Origin: an uncultured Prevotellaceae bacterium
GTDB lineage: Bacteria > Bacteroidota > Bacteroidia > Bacteroidales > Bacteroidaceae
Length of the DNA: 45,248 nucleotides
Reading direction: 5' to 3'
Assembly: GCA_945833925.1 (NCBI GenBank)
Contig: CAMAFX010000014.1
Coordinates: forward strand, 1-45,248
The position numbers and the translations under genes are program-made. Of this stretch, positions 23,482-32,512 are shown one piece after another; position 1 is the first letter of the stretch, and each line of letters begins with the position of its first letter. The notes beneath the pieces were generated by a model. That model had not been told where the DNA came from. It did no database searches and saw nothing but the letters and a program-made list of their open reading frames with translations.

Positions 23482-26400
23482 TCAGTTTACTATCAACTTC
23501 TGGCTCTTGGTTACCAACTTGCTTTCTCCTGATGTAAGACTAACCCTGTAGAGGTAGACTCCCGGGCTTATCCTGCCCAAGCCGTAGCCAACGGAAAGGT
23601 TCCATGGTACGGCAAACTGCCCTGTAGCGCTGCTGCCATGTCCTTCGTACATCCAGAGTCGGCGTCCTGAGAAGTCAAACACCTCTATAACATACTGACA
23701 TTCCGAGCCAGGCAAGTCGTATGCAAGGTGGAACGTTGTACCTTTTACTGCAGGATTGGGCGAAGCGGACAGGTTAAGAATGCTTGGCGAATAATTGGTG
23801 TCCACGTCAAAATCAATCTGCGAGATACTGGTATTGTTGAGCATATCCCAAGACCGCACTGTAAGGCTGTGCCTTCCTGCTGGCAATCCTGGTATGGTAA
23901 ATCCAAGGGAGCCCTTTGTGTAATCGCCAAAGTCTGCCACATAGTAATCGTTGAGAACATATGTCCTTGACGGGTCATTGTCAACACACAGTGCAATGTC
24001 ATGTCCCAGACCGCTGCCGCTACTATTCACGCCACTCTCGTCCGAGAACCTGACAGTCAGGTATGGAGTGCTGTTAACCACACCTCCATACTCACCATTC
24101 AGTGTTATCTCCATTTCCGGACCGATAGAATCTGTCGACAGTGCACTGCCTCCCACCACAAAGTCCTCATTACTTCCGTTCGCCTCCGTCTTCTTGTCGT
24201 TGCTGATGGCATAGAAAACCATGCGACCAGTACCGTCAGAATACTTGATGTCTTTTGGTACCACAAATGGAATGACAAAACTGCCGTTGCGCACTGAGTC
24301 CTGACCTGCAAATAGCAATGAGTTTCTATCTGTAAAAACAAAGGCTTCCTTTATTGTCTTGTCGTTCTGCTTGCAGGTAATTGTGTCTACAGCATCGAAG
24401 ACGCGAGCACTGATGACACCCATAAAGTCAGACAACGCTTCACCAGCAGGTCCTTCCAAATGACCATACATCTTCACTGCCTCGCCGGCACGCAGATTGT
24501 GCAGTTCGACACCCGAGGTGATGCTTACAATGCTGTCGAGTCTGACCTTGTTGAGCGGGTTGCCGATGACAAGAGCAGGATCACCCAGCAAGGCATACTG
24601 CAACTTGTTCTCCCTCAGGCTTCCCGACTCTATACCAATAAGAGCACTCTTGGTCAGACGTATAGCATCACCGACACGATAGCGTTCCCCTTTGGAGTCT
24701 GTTCCAAAGAGGTATTTAGAAAAGAGTCTGTTCAACTGCCAGTTCTGGAATGCGTATACGGTACGAGTAGTACCGAGGAAAGCCAAGGCACCACCACCCT
24801 CATTGAGCACTGCCACCTCGCCTATATTCCTCTTTTGGGAATCGAAAGGCATAACATCACAGGCTGCAGTAAACCAGAATGGCAAGCGGTCTCCCTTGAA
24901 TCCTTCAAAGTCAGACAGACTCAGCGCCATCTCGTGGCTCAACAGATAAGTAGCTCCGTGGCCGGTATAGTTTATCGCCATCACACCGTCCTTGACATAG
25001 TTCTTTATTATTGATGTCACTTCTGGGAATGTGTTTGACGAGATTGTGGAAACACGAGTATAGGCATCCCACATAATCTTCTTCACTTCGAGGTCAGGAT
25101 TGTTGCTCATGATGGTGTCTGCCACCTCGTCACAGTAGCGCATATGGCTGTTGTCATCACCGTCATCGCCAAGCATCAGCACGATATTCTTCCACGAACC
25201 AGCATACTGGTTGCTGAGATGATTGGCAACCTTGTCCACCATGATCGATGCCTCCTTTGCCTTGGTCACAGGAAAACGACCTACGCCTATGTCTACCTTG
25301 TCTCGTGTCGGGTCCTTGCCCTCACCGTCGTCCAGCAGTCCGAAGTAGTCTTCCATGACATAACTTCTCGTATCACTGAACGAGTTTTCGCTCTCATAAC
25401 AAAGGAGATAGTCGTCGGGGTTATGCTTTGCCCACGCAGAACTGAGCATTCGATTGTCAAAAGCACAATCGCCCATAAGCAGAAGATAGCGTGGCATAAC
25501 GTCTTCGTTTCCACCTGCTCTGTCGTACAGCATCTTCATGAAGCGTCGATATGCCGTGGCATCTGGCGTACCGCTCGAAAACTCATTGTATATCTGGTCT
25601 GCCCTGACAATGCAGGTCTTCAGTCCGTCATAGGTCTCATGGAGTTCAGCCAGACGCTCTGCCTCTTTCTGCAACATACCGCTTGCAGGTATTATTATGA
25701 CCATATCCACAGAGTCTATGGCATGAAGATTCTGGTTGGCAACGTCACCTATCACGCTTGGCTCGGGGTATGTAGCGTTGGCATTGAAACACACATATCG
25801 GTAACTGCCGTTATCGACACCGACCTGGCAAACTCCGCCATCTGGCTTTGCATCTATCAATACCGTCTCAACACCAGGCTGCCCTATACGCATCAACTTG
25901 CAGTCATTGCTGAAACCCGAAATCTCGAATGTAGTGTTACCTTTGTTATTTGAAGTGAACGCAACAAAGGTTGAACCTGGCGTAATAAGGCGGTCGTAGG
26001 ACATTGCCAGATAGTCGAGATGAGAATCATGGCCAGTCGTTGAAGCGAGTCTGACAGTCCAGTCGCTTCCTGTCTTGTATTTGCTTACGTCAAAGGTCTT
26101 GCTTGCAGAATTACCATACTGGTAGCTTCCCAGTTCTGCTACGCTGAAATTACTCAGCGCATTACCATTGACTGTAGTTGAGACAACGGTTGGAGAACTG
26201 GCGGCTGCTGTGAAGACCACCGTCAGTTGTTCTTTGCCCAACGACTGACCTGGCAGTGTCAACTTGTATGTCTTAGAGCCCGATGTTCCTATATTATATG
26301 CCTCGAACAGGTTGCGTCCACATTCGAAATAGAATGTCTCATCCTTCTCGTAGAGTTGATAGTCAGTAAAACTCTTGACAACAGACTGCGAGAGCGAAAG

Positions 26401-27297
26401 TCCAGATATGGTCTCTATCTTGCTTGGCGATGACTCCTCGGTCAGGAAATAGCACGACTGGCGAGCATACTGGTTGAACACCCTTGTTCCGTCATTCCAG
26501 TATACAAGTCCGTTGCCCCAGAAGAGCCATGTGTCATTGCCCGACTTGTATAGCGGAACCTCAACAAGGTCGTCATATTCTGCTTCAGGGTTGCCAACTT
26601 CACTCAAGCGATGGCCGCCATATCCATAAAGGTGTACATTCTGCGGATTAGCAAATCCCATCTTCTTCAGTGACGCACTGGTCAGTCGGTACATTCCGTC
26701 CTCTGTAATGGCAATCTTCACCCACTTGCCAGAAGACAGTTTGCTGGTACGTACATATCTTTCCTGCTGCACATCATCATCCTCCCCGTTTTCAAGAATA
26801 TCTGATTTCTTCAGCAATTGCGCCTTAGCCTTTAGGGCAAGAGAACTGGTTTCTGTACCGGCTACGTCTGTACACGGCAGGGCTTCTATCTCCATCTTGG
26901 CACTGAGCAACTTCATGAACTTGCCATTACGGACTGCCACCGGTATGAAATCAACATCGAGCAGACCCTTGCCTCGCATCACACCGACATATGTGTTTAT
27001 TCGTATCTCTGCCGACACACTGTCGCTCCACTGCTTCATCATTTCTGCCTCACTGACAGTCATTTCCTGCCACTCGGGATACAAGAGGCTAACCTTATAT
27101 TTGTTGAAACGGAAATCACTCTCCAGGGGGACAACCTCGGTGTAGCGTGGGAGCACGCTGTCGAGAGGCATGCTTTTCCAGTCAAGAAAGAAGACAGCGC
27201 CATCACCTGTCGACACATCTGCATCAACACCATCAGCCTTGACTGTATCTGACAAGCAGCACAATGTCAAAACAAGCAATATAAGTCTTCTTAACAT
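23482..27297 (-). CDS. porU: Type IX secretion system sortase PorU (C25 family)
   Basis: 1271 aa, in the usual size range for the family. Signal peptide at the N-terminus (LILLVLTLCCLSDTVKA). The central region is a gingipain-like C25 peptidase with catalytic His in NYTGHGA (H780) and Cys in TAACDVMPFDS (C813). The end is a beta-sandwich resembling the type IX C-terminal signal (NPAVKGTTFHLAYDL, VYLYRVSL), which PorU keeps uncleaved. PorU removes the C-terminal signal of cargo and attaches the cargo to A-LPS on the surface. Its presence implies a working type IX system elsewhere in the genome. Confidence 0.96.
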   Translation of the reverse strand: MLRRLILLVLTLCCLSDTVKADGVDADVSTGDGAVFFLDWKSMPLDSVLPRYTEVVPLESDFRFNKYKVSLLYPEWQEMTVSEAEMMKQWSDSVSAEIRINTYVGVMRGKGLLDVDFIPVAVRNGKFMKLLSAKMEIEALPCTDVAGTETSSLALKAKAQLLKKSDILENGEDDDVQQERYVRTSKLSSGKWVKIAITEDGMYRLTSASLKKMGFANPQNVHLYGYGGHRLSEVGNPEAEYDDLVEVPLYKSGNDTWLFWGNGLVYWNDGTRVFNQYARQSCYFLTEESSPSKIETISGLSLSQSVVKSFTDYQLYEKDETFYFECGRNLFEAYNIGTSGSKTYKLTLPGQSLGKEQLTVVFTAAASSPTVVSTTVNGNALSNFSVAELGSYQYGNSASKTFDVSKYKTGSDWTVRLASTTGHDSHLDYLAMSYDRLITPGSTFVAFTSNNKGNTTFEISGFSNDCKLMRIGQPGVETVLIDAKPDGGVCQVGVDNGSYRYVCFNANATYPEPSVIGDVANQNLHAIDSVDMVIIIPASGMLQKEAERLAELHETYDGLKTCIVRADQIYNEFSSGTPDATAYRRFMKMLYDRAGGNEDVMPRYLLLMGDCAFDNRMLSSAWAKHNPDDYLLCYESENSFSDTRSYVMEDYFGLLDDGEGKDPTRDKVDIGVGRFPVTKAKEASIMVDKVANHLSNQYAGSWKNIVLMLGDDGDDNSHMRYCDEVADTIMSNNPDLEVKKIMWDAYTRVSTISSNTFPEVTSIIKNYVKDGVMAINYTGHGATYLLSHEMALSLSDFEGFKGDRLPFWFTAACDVMPFDSQKRNIGEVAVLNEGGGALAFLGTTRTVYAFQNWQLNRLFSKYLFGTDSKGERYRVGDAIRLTKSALIGIESGSLRENKLQYALLGDPALVIGNPLNKVRLDSIVSITSGVELHNLRAGEAVKMYGHLEGPAGEALSDFMGVISARVFDAVDTITCKQNDKTIKEAFVFTDRNSLLFAGQDSVRNGSFVIPFVVPKDIKYSDGTGRMVFYAISNDKKTEANGSNEDFVVGGSALSTDSIGPEMEITLNGEYGGVVNSTPYLTVRFSDESGVNSSGSGLGHDIALCVDNDPSRTYVLNDYYVADFGDYTKGSLGFTIPGLPAGRHSLTVRSWDMLNNTSISQIDFDVDTNYSPSILNLSASPNPAVKGTTFHLAYDLPGSECQYVIEVFDFSGRRLWMYEGHGSSATGQFAVPWNLSVGYGLGRISPGVYLYRVSLTSGESKLVTKSQKLIVN

Positions 27298-27307
27298 AAC
27301 GTATTTA

Positions 27308-27979
27308 TCATTTAACGTTGAACTCCATCAATTTCTCGTTCTCGACAAACCCTTCCAGATGGTCATCGATGCTTACGGGACCTACGCCTACCGGTGTTCC
27401 TGTGTATATCAAGTCGCCTGTCTTCAGAGTGAAGAACTGGCTGATATAACTCACAATCTTTCGAACGGAGTATATCATGTCCGAAGTACATCCACTTTGT
27501 ACGGTCTTACCGTTGATGTCCAGATGAAAATTGAGGTTCTGCAACTTGTCAAAATCATCTATCATCCTCCACTCTCCTACTACTGCACTGCCGTCGAACC
27601 CTTTTGCAATATCCCATGGCAGTCCATTCTGAGCCAGAGTCTTCTGGAGGTCTCTCGCAGTAAAATCAACACCGACAGTGTAAGCGTCGATGTAACGATG
27701 TACCCATCTCTCAGGTATACTCCTTCCCATGTGTCCTACTCTCAGGACTATCTCAGTTTCATAGTCGCACCGTTTGGTATACGACGGAAGGAAGAATGGG
27801 TTGCCTGGACGTGTCAGGGCAGAATCACACTTGGTAAAGATGGTAGGATTAGTCAGAACATCGTAGAATGTTTGTGCCGGGCTTTCGCCGGTACCTTCAG
27901 TAACCCCTACATTATATAACGTTTCAGCAAGCTCTTTATTGTGCTCGCGGTAATTCATACCTACACCAAATATTTTCAT
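27308..27979 (-). CDS. Fumarylacetoacetate hydrolase family protein
   Basis: 223 aa. It has the family core: GVGMNYREHNKE at the start, DYETEIVLRVGH supplying acidic metal ligands, FTARDLQ, KGFDGSAVVGEW, and the C-terminal GDLIYTGTPVGVGPV. Such enzymes are Mg-dependent hydrolases, decarboxylases or tautomerases of 2-oxo acids (e.g. oxaloacetate or acylpyruvate). The exact substrate cannot be read from sequence. It is first in a leftward group with porU 10 nt downstream, an arrangement I cannot relate functionally to secretion. Confidence 0.93.
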   Translation of the reverse strand: MKIFGVGMNYREHNKELAETLYNVGVTEGTGESPAQTFYDVLTNPTIFTKCDSALTRPGNPFFLPSYTKRCDYETEIVLRVGHMGRSIPERWVHRYIDAYTVGVDFTARDLQKTLAQNGLPWDIAKGFDGSAVVGEWRMIDDFDKLQNLNFHLDINGKTVQSGCTSDMIYSVRKIVSYISQFFTLKTGDLIYTGTPVGVGPVSIDDHLEGFVENEKLMEFNVK

Positions 27980-28005
27980 AACCTACGATTATTCCTATTT
28001 AAGCA

Positions 28006-28037
28006 CAAAGATACAAACTTTTTTTATTGACTACAAA
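28006..28037 (-). promoter_or_regulatory. Promoter of the FAH-porU-porV group
   Basis: Minus-strand TTTG (28037-28034), 20-nt spacer and TATCTTTG (28013-28006) form a consensus promoter 27 nt before the gene. The TTTG is the end of the T-run of the upstream tsf terminator. Confidence 0.8.
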
Positions 28038-28069
28038 AAAAAAGGTGCGTCAATGCGAATTGACACACC
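28034..28069 (-). terminator. Terminator of the ribosomal protein/tsf operon
   Basis: GGTGTGTCAA (minus strand, 28069-28060) pairs with TTGACGCACC (28053-28044) with one mismatch, followed by ten T (28043-28034). It lies about 45 nt after the tsf stop. Confidence 0.92.
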
Positions 28070-28112
28070 CGAATATCTTATAATAAGATTTTCTTCTTAA
28101 GGAAGTTGCAGA

Positions 28113-29105
28113 TTACTCAGCCTTCAAAGTGAAACGCTTGAAGTCGAGAACAGTAAGCTCCTTGTCGATAGACTTCAGGTAGCTTTCTACTGTGAACTGC
28201 TTGTCCCAGATGTACTCCTGAGAGAGAAGGCAGTTCTCCTTCAAGAACTTGTTAAGACGACCCTTAGCAATGTTCTGAATCATTGCCTCGTTGAGGTTAG
28301 CAGCCTTCTCAGCGCTAACTGTAGCAATGATCTCCTTAACCTTAGCAACATCTTCTGCAGTAATCCAACCCTTGGTCTGGTTGCTCTCCATATGATCCTC
28401 AGAGTCGAAGTGTGCAGGGTTGAAACCAGCCTTCTTGATAGCAGCCTCAACAGCCTTCTGAACCTGCTCTGCCTTGGTCTTCTCGATTGCAACAGCAACC
28501 TCGTTGTCCTTTACTGACTGAGGTACACCGCTCTCGTCGATAGCAGCAGGAGCAGCACTTGCAATCTGCATAGCGATGTTCTTGCCAACAGTCTCATCCT
28601 CAACAGCCTTGTTCAGGCTAAGCATTGTACAAAGGCCGTTACGGTTCATGTGGTTGTAAGTAGCGATGTTCTCTCCCTCGATAGTCATGTAGCCGTCAAG
28701 CTCCATCTTCTCACCAGTGATACCGCTCTGGTTTGTAACAGCCTCCTGGATTGTCATATCGCCAAGAGGAAGAGCCTTTACCTCGTCGAGAGTCTTGCAC
28801 TTTGCAGCAACAGCTGCGTCAAGAATCTTCTGAGTAAGAGCAACGAAGTCAGCGTTGCTTGCCACGAAGTCAGTCTCGCACTTGAGAGCGATGATTGCAC
28901 CGAAGCCATTCTCAGCCTTAACGAGAACACAACCCTCAGCAGCATCGCGGTCACTACGCTTTGCAGCAACAGCCTGACCCTTCTTGCGAAGGTATGCTAC
29001 AGCTCCGTCCATATCGTCTGACTCAGCCAGTGCCTTCTTGCAGTCTGCCAAACCAGCACCTGTCATCTCACGGAGCTTCTTGATATCATTCATTGTTACG
29101 TCCAT
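28113..29105 (-). CDS. tsf: Elongation factor Ts
   Basis: 330 aa. The N-terminal UBA-like domain and the motif MTGAGLADCKKAL (which includes the EF-Tu-contacting region), then KCETDFVASN, identify EF-Ts. It recycles EF-Tu by GDP release. The protein is somewhat longer than the 283 aa of E. coli, common in Bacteroidetes, with an extra helical insert in the core. It follows rpsB by 88 nt, with an attenuating hairpin in between. Confidence 0.97.
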   Translation of the reverse strand: MDVTMNDIKKLREMTGAGLADCKKALAESDDMDGAVAYLRKKGQAVAAKRSDRDAAEGCVLVKAENGFGAIIALKCETDFVASNADFVALTQKILDAAVAAKCKTLDEVKALPLGDMTIQEAVTNQSGITGEKMELDGYMTIEGENIATYNHMNRNGLCTMLSLNKAVEDETVGKNIAMQIASAAPAAIDESGVPQSVKDNEVAVAIEKTKAEQVQKAVEAAIKKAGFNPAHFDSEDHMESNQTKGWITAEDVAKVKEIIATVSAEKAANLNEAMIQNIAKGRLNKFLKENCLLSQEYIWDKQFTVESYLKSIDKELTVLDFKRFTLKAE

Positions 29106-29146
29106 AGTCGTAATCTTTTATTATATTTATAAAAAACGTTTTTGAG

Positions 29147-29175
29147 AAAAAGCCCCTCCGTTTTGTTGGAGGGGC
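29147..29175 (-). terminator. Intercistronic attenuator between rpsB and tsf
   Basis: GCCCCTCC (minus, 29175-29168), an 8-nt loop, GGAGGGGC (29159-29152), and then TTTTTCTC make an 8-bp GC-rich terminator. Partial termination here would lower tsf relative to rpsB, as is known for the E. coli rpsB-tsf operon. Confidence 0.85.
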
Positions 29176-29193
29176 GATATTGTGCGAATTGTA

Positions 29194-30015
29194 TTAAGCC
29201 TCAGCAGGTGCCTCGGTAGCCTCCACTGCAGGAGCCTCTGCCTTTGGAGCACGACGGCGCTTTGGAGCCTCTGCAGTCTCCTCTGCCTCTTCGCCCTCGC
29301 CAGCAGCATCCATATCAACACGCTCAGCCTTACGCTCCTCGAGACCCTCAGCGATTGCCTCGCAGCATGCGCCAAGGATTACCTCGATGCTCTTGCTTGC
29401 GTCATCGTTAGCTGGGATAACGTAGTCGATATTATCTGGGTTTGAGTTTGTATCTACGATAGCAAATACAGGAATACCAAGACGGTTAGCCTCACGAACT
29501 GCAATCTGCTCCTTCATAACGTCAACTACGAAGAGTGCGCTTGGAAGACGAGTAAGGTCTGCGATAGAACCAAGGTTCTTCTCGAGCTTAGCACGCTGGC
29601 GGTTGATCTGAAGCATCTCACGCTTTGAGAGGTTGCCGAATGTGCCGTCAGCAATCATCTTGTCGATGGTAGCCATCTTCTTAACTGCCTTACGGATAGT
29701 AGGGAAGTTAGTGAGCATACCACCTGCCCAACGCTCGTTTACGTATGGCATGTTTACGCTTGAAGCCTTGTCAGCTACAGCCTGCTTTGCCTGCTTCTTT
29801 GTAGCAACGAAGAGAATCTTCTTACCACTCTTTGCGATAGACTTCAAAGCCTCAGCAGCCTCATCTACCTTAGTTACAGTCTTGTGAAGGTCGATAATAT
29901 GAATACCGTTACGCTCCATGAAGATGTAAGGAGCCATAGCGGGATTCCACTTTCTCTTGAGGTGGCCGAAATGACATCCAGCCTCCAACAATGCGTCAAA
30001 ATTTGTTCTAGACAT
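29194..30015 (-). CDS. rpsB: 30S ribosomal protein S2 with Ala/Glu-rich tail
   Basis: 273 aa. Core S2 features FGHLKRKWNPAMAPYIF, NERWAGGMLTNF and PVFAIVDTNSNPDNIDYVIPANDDA are complete. S2 binds the 30S near protein S1 and helps mRNA docking. After residue 230 comes a tail rich in Glu, Ala and Pro (EETAEAPKRRRAPKAEAPAVEAT) absent in E. coli and likely disordered. It is the third gene of the rplM-rpsI-rpsB-tsf group. Confidence 0.98.
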   Translation of the reverse strand: MSRTNFDALLEAGCHFGHLKRKWNPAMAPYIFMERNGIHIIDLHKTVTKVDEAAEALKSIAKSGKKILFVATKKQAKQAVADKASSVNMPYVNERWAGGMLTNFPTIRKAVKKMATIDKMIADGTFGNLSKREMLQINRQRAKLEKNLGSIADLTRLPSALFVVDVMKEQIAVREANRLGIPVFAIVDTNSNPDNIDYVIPANDDASKSIEVILGACCEAIAEGLEERKAERVDMDAAGEGEEAEETAEAPKRRRAPKAEAPAVEATEAPAEA

Positions 30016-30261
30016 TTTGTTTCTTTTTAAATTGTTTGTTTACTTTCTTTTAAATTCTTCAGAGCAGAGAGAGAAGTAAAACTTCCGTTCCGCTCCTGTT
30101 AGCTTAGAATCAACCGACGAGTAGTCTACAACACTACAGTTATGATATATGTTTTCTATATATATAATAAATAATGTATAGAATCTCGCCAGTTTAGATA
30201 CTAAACAACTTGCGTTTCCAGTTGCGTGTAAAACAGTTGGCAATAATATACCAAAAACGTA
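30016..30261. other. Intergenic region between rpsI and rpsB, nothing clear
   Basis: 246 bp, AT-rich, with no TAnnTTTG box toward rpsB and no convincing terminator. It may be a transcribed spacer of the ribosomal operon or hold an S2 autoregulatory leader; I see no structure strong enough to claim either. Confidence 0.5.
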
Positions 30262-30648
30262 TTAACGCTTGCTGAACTGGAATCTGCGACGTGCCTTTGG
30301 CTGACCTGGCTTCTTACGCTCAACCTCACGGCTATCACGTGTAATAAAGCCTTCAGCACGCAATGCCTTCTTGTCGTCAGCATTGATCTTAACGAGAGCG
30401 CGTGCAATAGCCAAACGCAAAGCCTGAGACTGGCCAGTGAAACCACCACCATTCAGGTTCACCTTAATATCATACTTCTCAACAGCGTCAACTGTTGCCA
30501 GAGGCTGCTTTACAACGTACTGCAGAATGCTGCTTGGGAAATACTCTGTCAAATCTCTCTTGTTGATGGTAATCTTACCAGTACCCTCGCTAACATAAAC
30601 GCGAGCCACGGCGCTCTTACGGCGACCCAATGCATTAATTACTTCCAT
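30262..30648 (-). CDS. rpsI: 30S ribosomal protein S9
   Basis: 128 aa with ALGRRKSAVARVYV at the start and the family end GQPKARRRFQFSKR, whose basic tail reaches the P-site tRNA. It follows rplM by 9 nt, the usual bacterial pair. Confidence 0.98.
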   Translation of the reverse strand: MEVINALGRRKSAVARVYVSEGTGKITINKRDLTEYFPSSILQYVVKQPLATVDAVEKYDIKVNLNGGGFTGQSQALRLAIARALVKINADDKKALRAEGFITRDSREVERKKPGQPKARRRFQFSKR

Positions 30649-30657
30649 CGTCGTTTA

Positions 30658-31119
30658 TTATTTATAGAGGTTAATATCAATTGTTTTGGGACTCTGAGCC
30701 TCCTGCTTGTGCTCTGCATCTGCATAGATGTAGAGGTTTGTGAGCAAACGATCGGCCAGCTTGTTCTTAGGAAGCATACCCTTAACAGCCTTGCGAACGA
30801 GCTTCTCTGCACCGTTTGGACGAGCAAGAATCTCAGCAGCAGTCTGCTTCTTCTGGCCACCAGGATAACCGCTGTAAGTAATGTATACCTTGTCAGTCAA
30901 CTTCTTACCAGTGATCTTAATCTTGCTGGCGTTGATGATGATTACATTGTCACCTGTATCAGCGTTAGGTGTAAATGTAGGTTTGTACTTGCCGCGAAGC
31001 AGCTTTGCAACCTTGCTGGCCAAACGACCGAGCACCTGGTCGGTAGCGTCAACAACAACCCACTCTTTCTGAGCCTGAGCACGGTTGACAGAAATGGTCT
31101 TGTAGCTTAAAGTCTCCAT
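30658..31119 (-). CDS. rplM: 50S ribosomal protein L13
   Basis: 153 aa with WVVVDATDQVLGRLAS and AVKGMLPKNKLADRLL, diagnostic of L13, an early-assembly protein of the large subunit. First gene of the leftward ribosomal group, preceded by a long untranslated leader. Confidence 0.98.
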   Translation of the reverse strand: METLSYKTISVNRAQAQKEWVVVDATDQVLGRLASKVAKLLRGKYKPTFTPNADTGDNVIIINASKIKITGKKLTDKVYITYSGYPGGQKKQTAAEILARPNGAEKLVRKAVKGMLPKNKLADRLLTNLYIYADAEHKQEAQSPKTIDINLYK

Positions 31120-31321
31120 TTTCTTCTACTTTTTTGTTTTTAGTTAATAATTTGTTCTTACTTTGAGGCACCATTAACTGCGATTCACTAACCATCCCTT
31201 ACATCCCACAACTGGGATTCCGAAACTATTAACACTCAGTGTGTGAGCCGTTTAGATGTACATGATGAGATTTTCAAATCCATCACAAGGCATCGGGAAA
31301 GCCCACTTAGCCCTCAATTGC
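31120..31321 (-). ncRNA. Candidate structured leader of rplM mRNA
   Basis: About 200 nt lie between the promoter and rplM with no ORF on this strand. Hairpins visible on the minus strand include ATCCCA-GTTG-TGGGAT near 31205-31220 and ACAC-TGA-GTGT near 31232-31242, and paired GGGC/GCCC-like segments near 31300. Ribosomal protein leaders often bind the encoded protein for feedback; that role is inferred. Confidence 0.4.
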
Positions 31322-31326
31322 GGGTG

Positions 31327-31357
31327 CAAAGGTACAACTTTTTTGTAAGAATGCAAA
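31327..31357 (-). promoter_or_regulatory. Promoter of the rplM-rpsI-rpsB-tsf group
   Basis: Minus-strand TTTG (31357-31354), 19-nt spacer and TACCTTTG (31334-31327): an exact consensus match. Confidence 0.85.
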
Positions 31358-31381
31358 ACATTTTTTACAATAATTTGCAAT

Positions 31382-31419
31382 AAAAAAAAAGGGAGACAAA
31401 CATAAAACGTCCGTCTCCC
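31382..31419 (-). terminator. Terminator of the nucleotidyltransferase gene
   Basis: GGGAGAC (minus, 31419-31413) pairs with GTCTCCC (31397-31391) over a 15-nt loop, followed by nine T. It lies about 30 nt after the stop codon. Confidence 0.92.
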
Positions 31420-31449
31420 CAAGTATGTTACACTTAGACTTTTACTTTA

Positions 31450-32364
31450 TCAGAACATCTTGTCAGGATACTGACCGTCTGCATGAAGCTTAGCCAACTT
31501 AGCAACTACATCTGGACGGTCCTCTGGATAAGTTACGCCAAACCACTTGCTTGTTGTAGGAAGAACCTCGCATGTAGCTTCGCCATTCTTGATAAGATGG
31601 TCAACCATAAGAGGAATGAAGAACTCGCTCTTTAGGTTCTCCTGGTTCTTAGGATCTGCGAGGAATGTCTTGAAGTAAGCCTCACTGTGCTCGAAGTAGT
31701 CTGGAGTGAAGCCCCAGAAGTTCATTGAGCATGGTGTGTTATCAGGAATAGAAACCCACTGCTCGTTCTCGTCGAGATACTGAACAACGCCGTCATGACG
31801 CTCAATCTTGGTACGCTCAACAACGCTGGTCAGATGGTGTGTCTTCTCATCGTTCTCGCAGATACCACGGCTAACGGTACCACTCTCGCTGAGGGTGTTG
31901 CTTACGCTGAATCCTACCATAGCGTACTTGCCCTTGCTGCCTTCTGGAAGTTCAGAGAGGAACTTGCCCATTACCATAAATGCATCACGATCGTAGAAGT
32001 CGTCACAGTTAAGAACTGCGAATGGCTCCTTGATGACATCCTTACCCATCAGCACAGCATGGTTTGTACCCCAAGGTTTTGTACGGCCTTCAGGAACGGT
32101 AAATCCCTCTGGAAGACTGTCGAGTGCCTGGAAGCAGAGCTCGCATGGAACCTGTCCCTCGTACTTAGCGAGAATCTGAGTGCGGAACTGTTCTTCGAAA
32201 TCCTTGCGGATTACCCATACAATCTTACCGAAACCAGCCTGAATAGCATCATAAATACTATAATCCATAATGCTCTGACCCTGAGGGCCAAGAGTATCAA
32301 GTTGCTTCAAACCACCGTAACGGCTACCCATACCTGCAGCCAAAAGGAAAAGTGTAGGTTTCAT
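31450..32364 (-). CDS. Sugar-phosphate nucleotidyltransferase family protein
   Basis: 304 aa. Opens LFLLAAGMGSRYGGLKQL, the NTP-binding loop of GT-A-fold nucleotidyltransferases, with AVLNCDDFY supplying the metal-binding acidic residues. Members activate sugar 1-phosphates or amino-alcohol phosphates with NTP; the sugar cannot be inferred, and no surface-polysaccharide genes are adjacent. Single gene with its own promoter and terminator. The form with KQLDTLGPQGQSIMDYSIYDA is common in gut Bacteroidales. Confidence 0.93.
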   Translation of the reverse strand: MKPTLFLLAAGMGSRYGGLKQLDTLGPQGQSIMDYSIYDAIQAGFGKIVWVIRKDFEEQFRTQILAKYEGQVPCELCFQALDSLPEGFTVPEGRTKPWGTNHAVLMGKDVIKEPFAVLNCDDFYDRDAFMVMGKFLSELPEGSKGKYAMVGFSVSNTLSESGTVSRGICENDEKTHHLTSVVERTKIERHDGVVQYLDENEQWVSIPDNTPCSMNFWGFTPDYFEHSEAYFKTFLADPKNQENLKSEFFIPLMVDHLIKNGEATCEVLPTTSKWFGVTYPEDRPDVVAKLAKLHADGQYPDKMF

Positions 32365-32414
32365 AGTTTTAACTTTTTTGTGTTTTAAGTTTTTTGGTAT
32401 TGTAGTTCTGCACG

Positions 32415-32422
32415 CAAAGTTA
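32415..32422 (-). promoter_or_regulatory. -7 box for the nucleotidyltransferase gene
   Basis: Minus-strand TAACTTTG lies about 50 nt before the start. The -33 region is A-rich without a clear TTTG. Confidence 0.55.
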
Positions 32423-32512
32423 CAACAAAAAAACCGAAAAGAAAAAACATAACACGATAAAATAACGCAAAATTTTGAAATTTCGCGTTATATTTTACCT
32501 GTTCCCTGTTTA

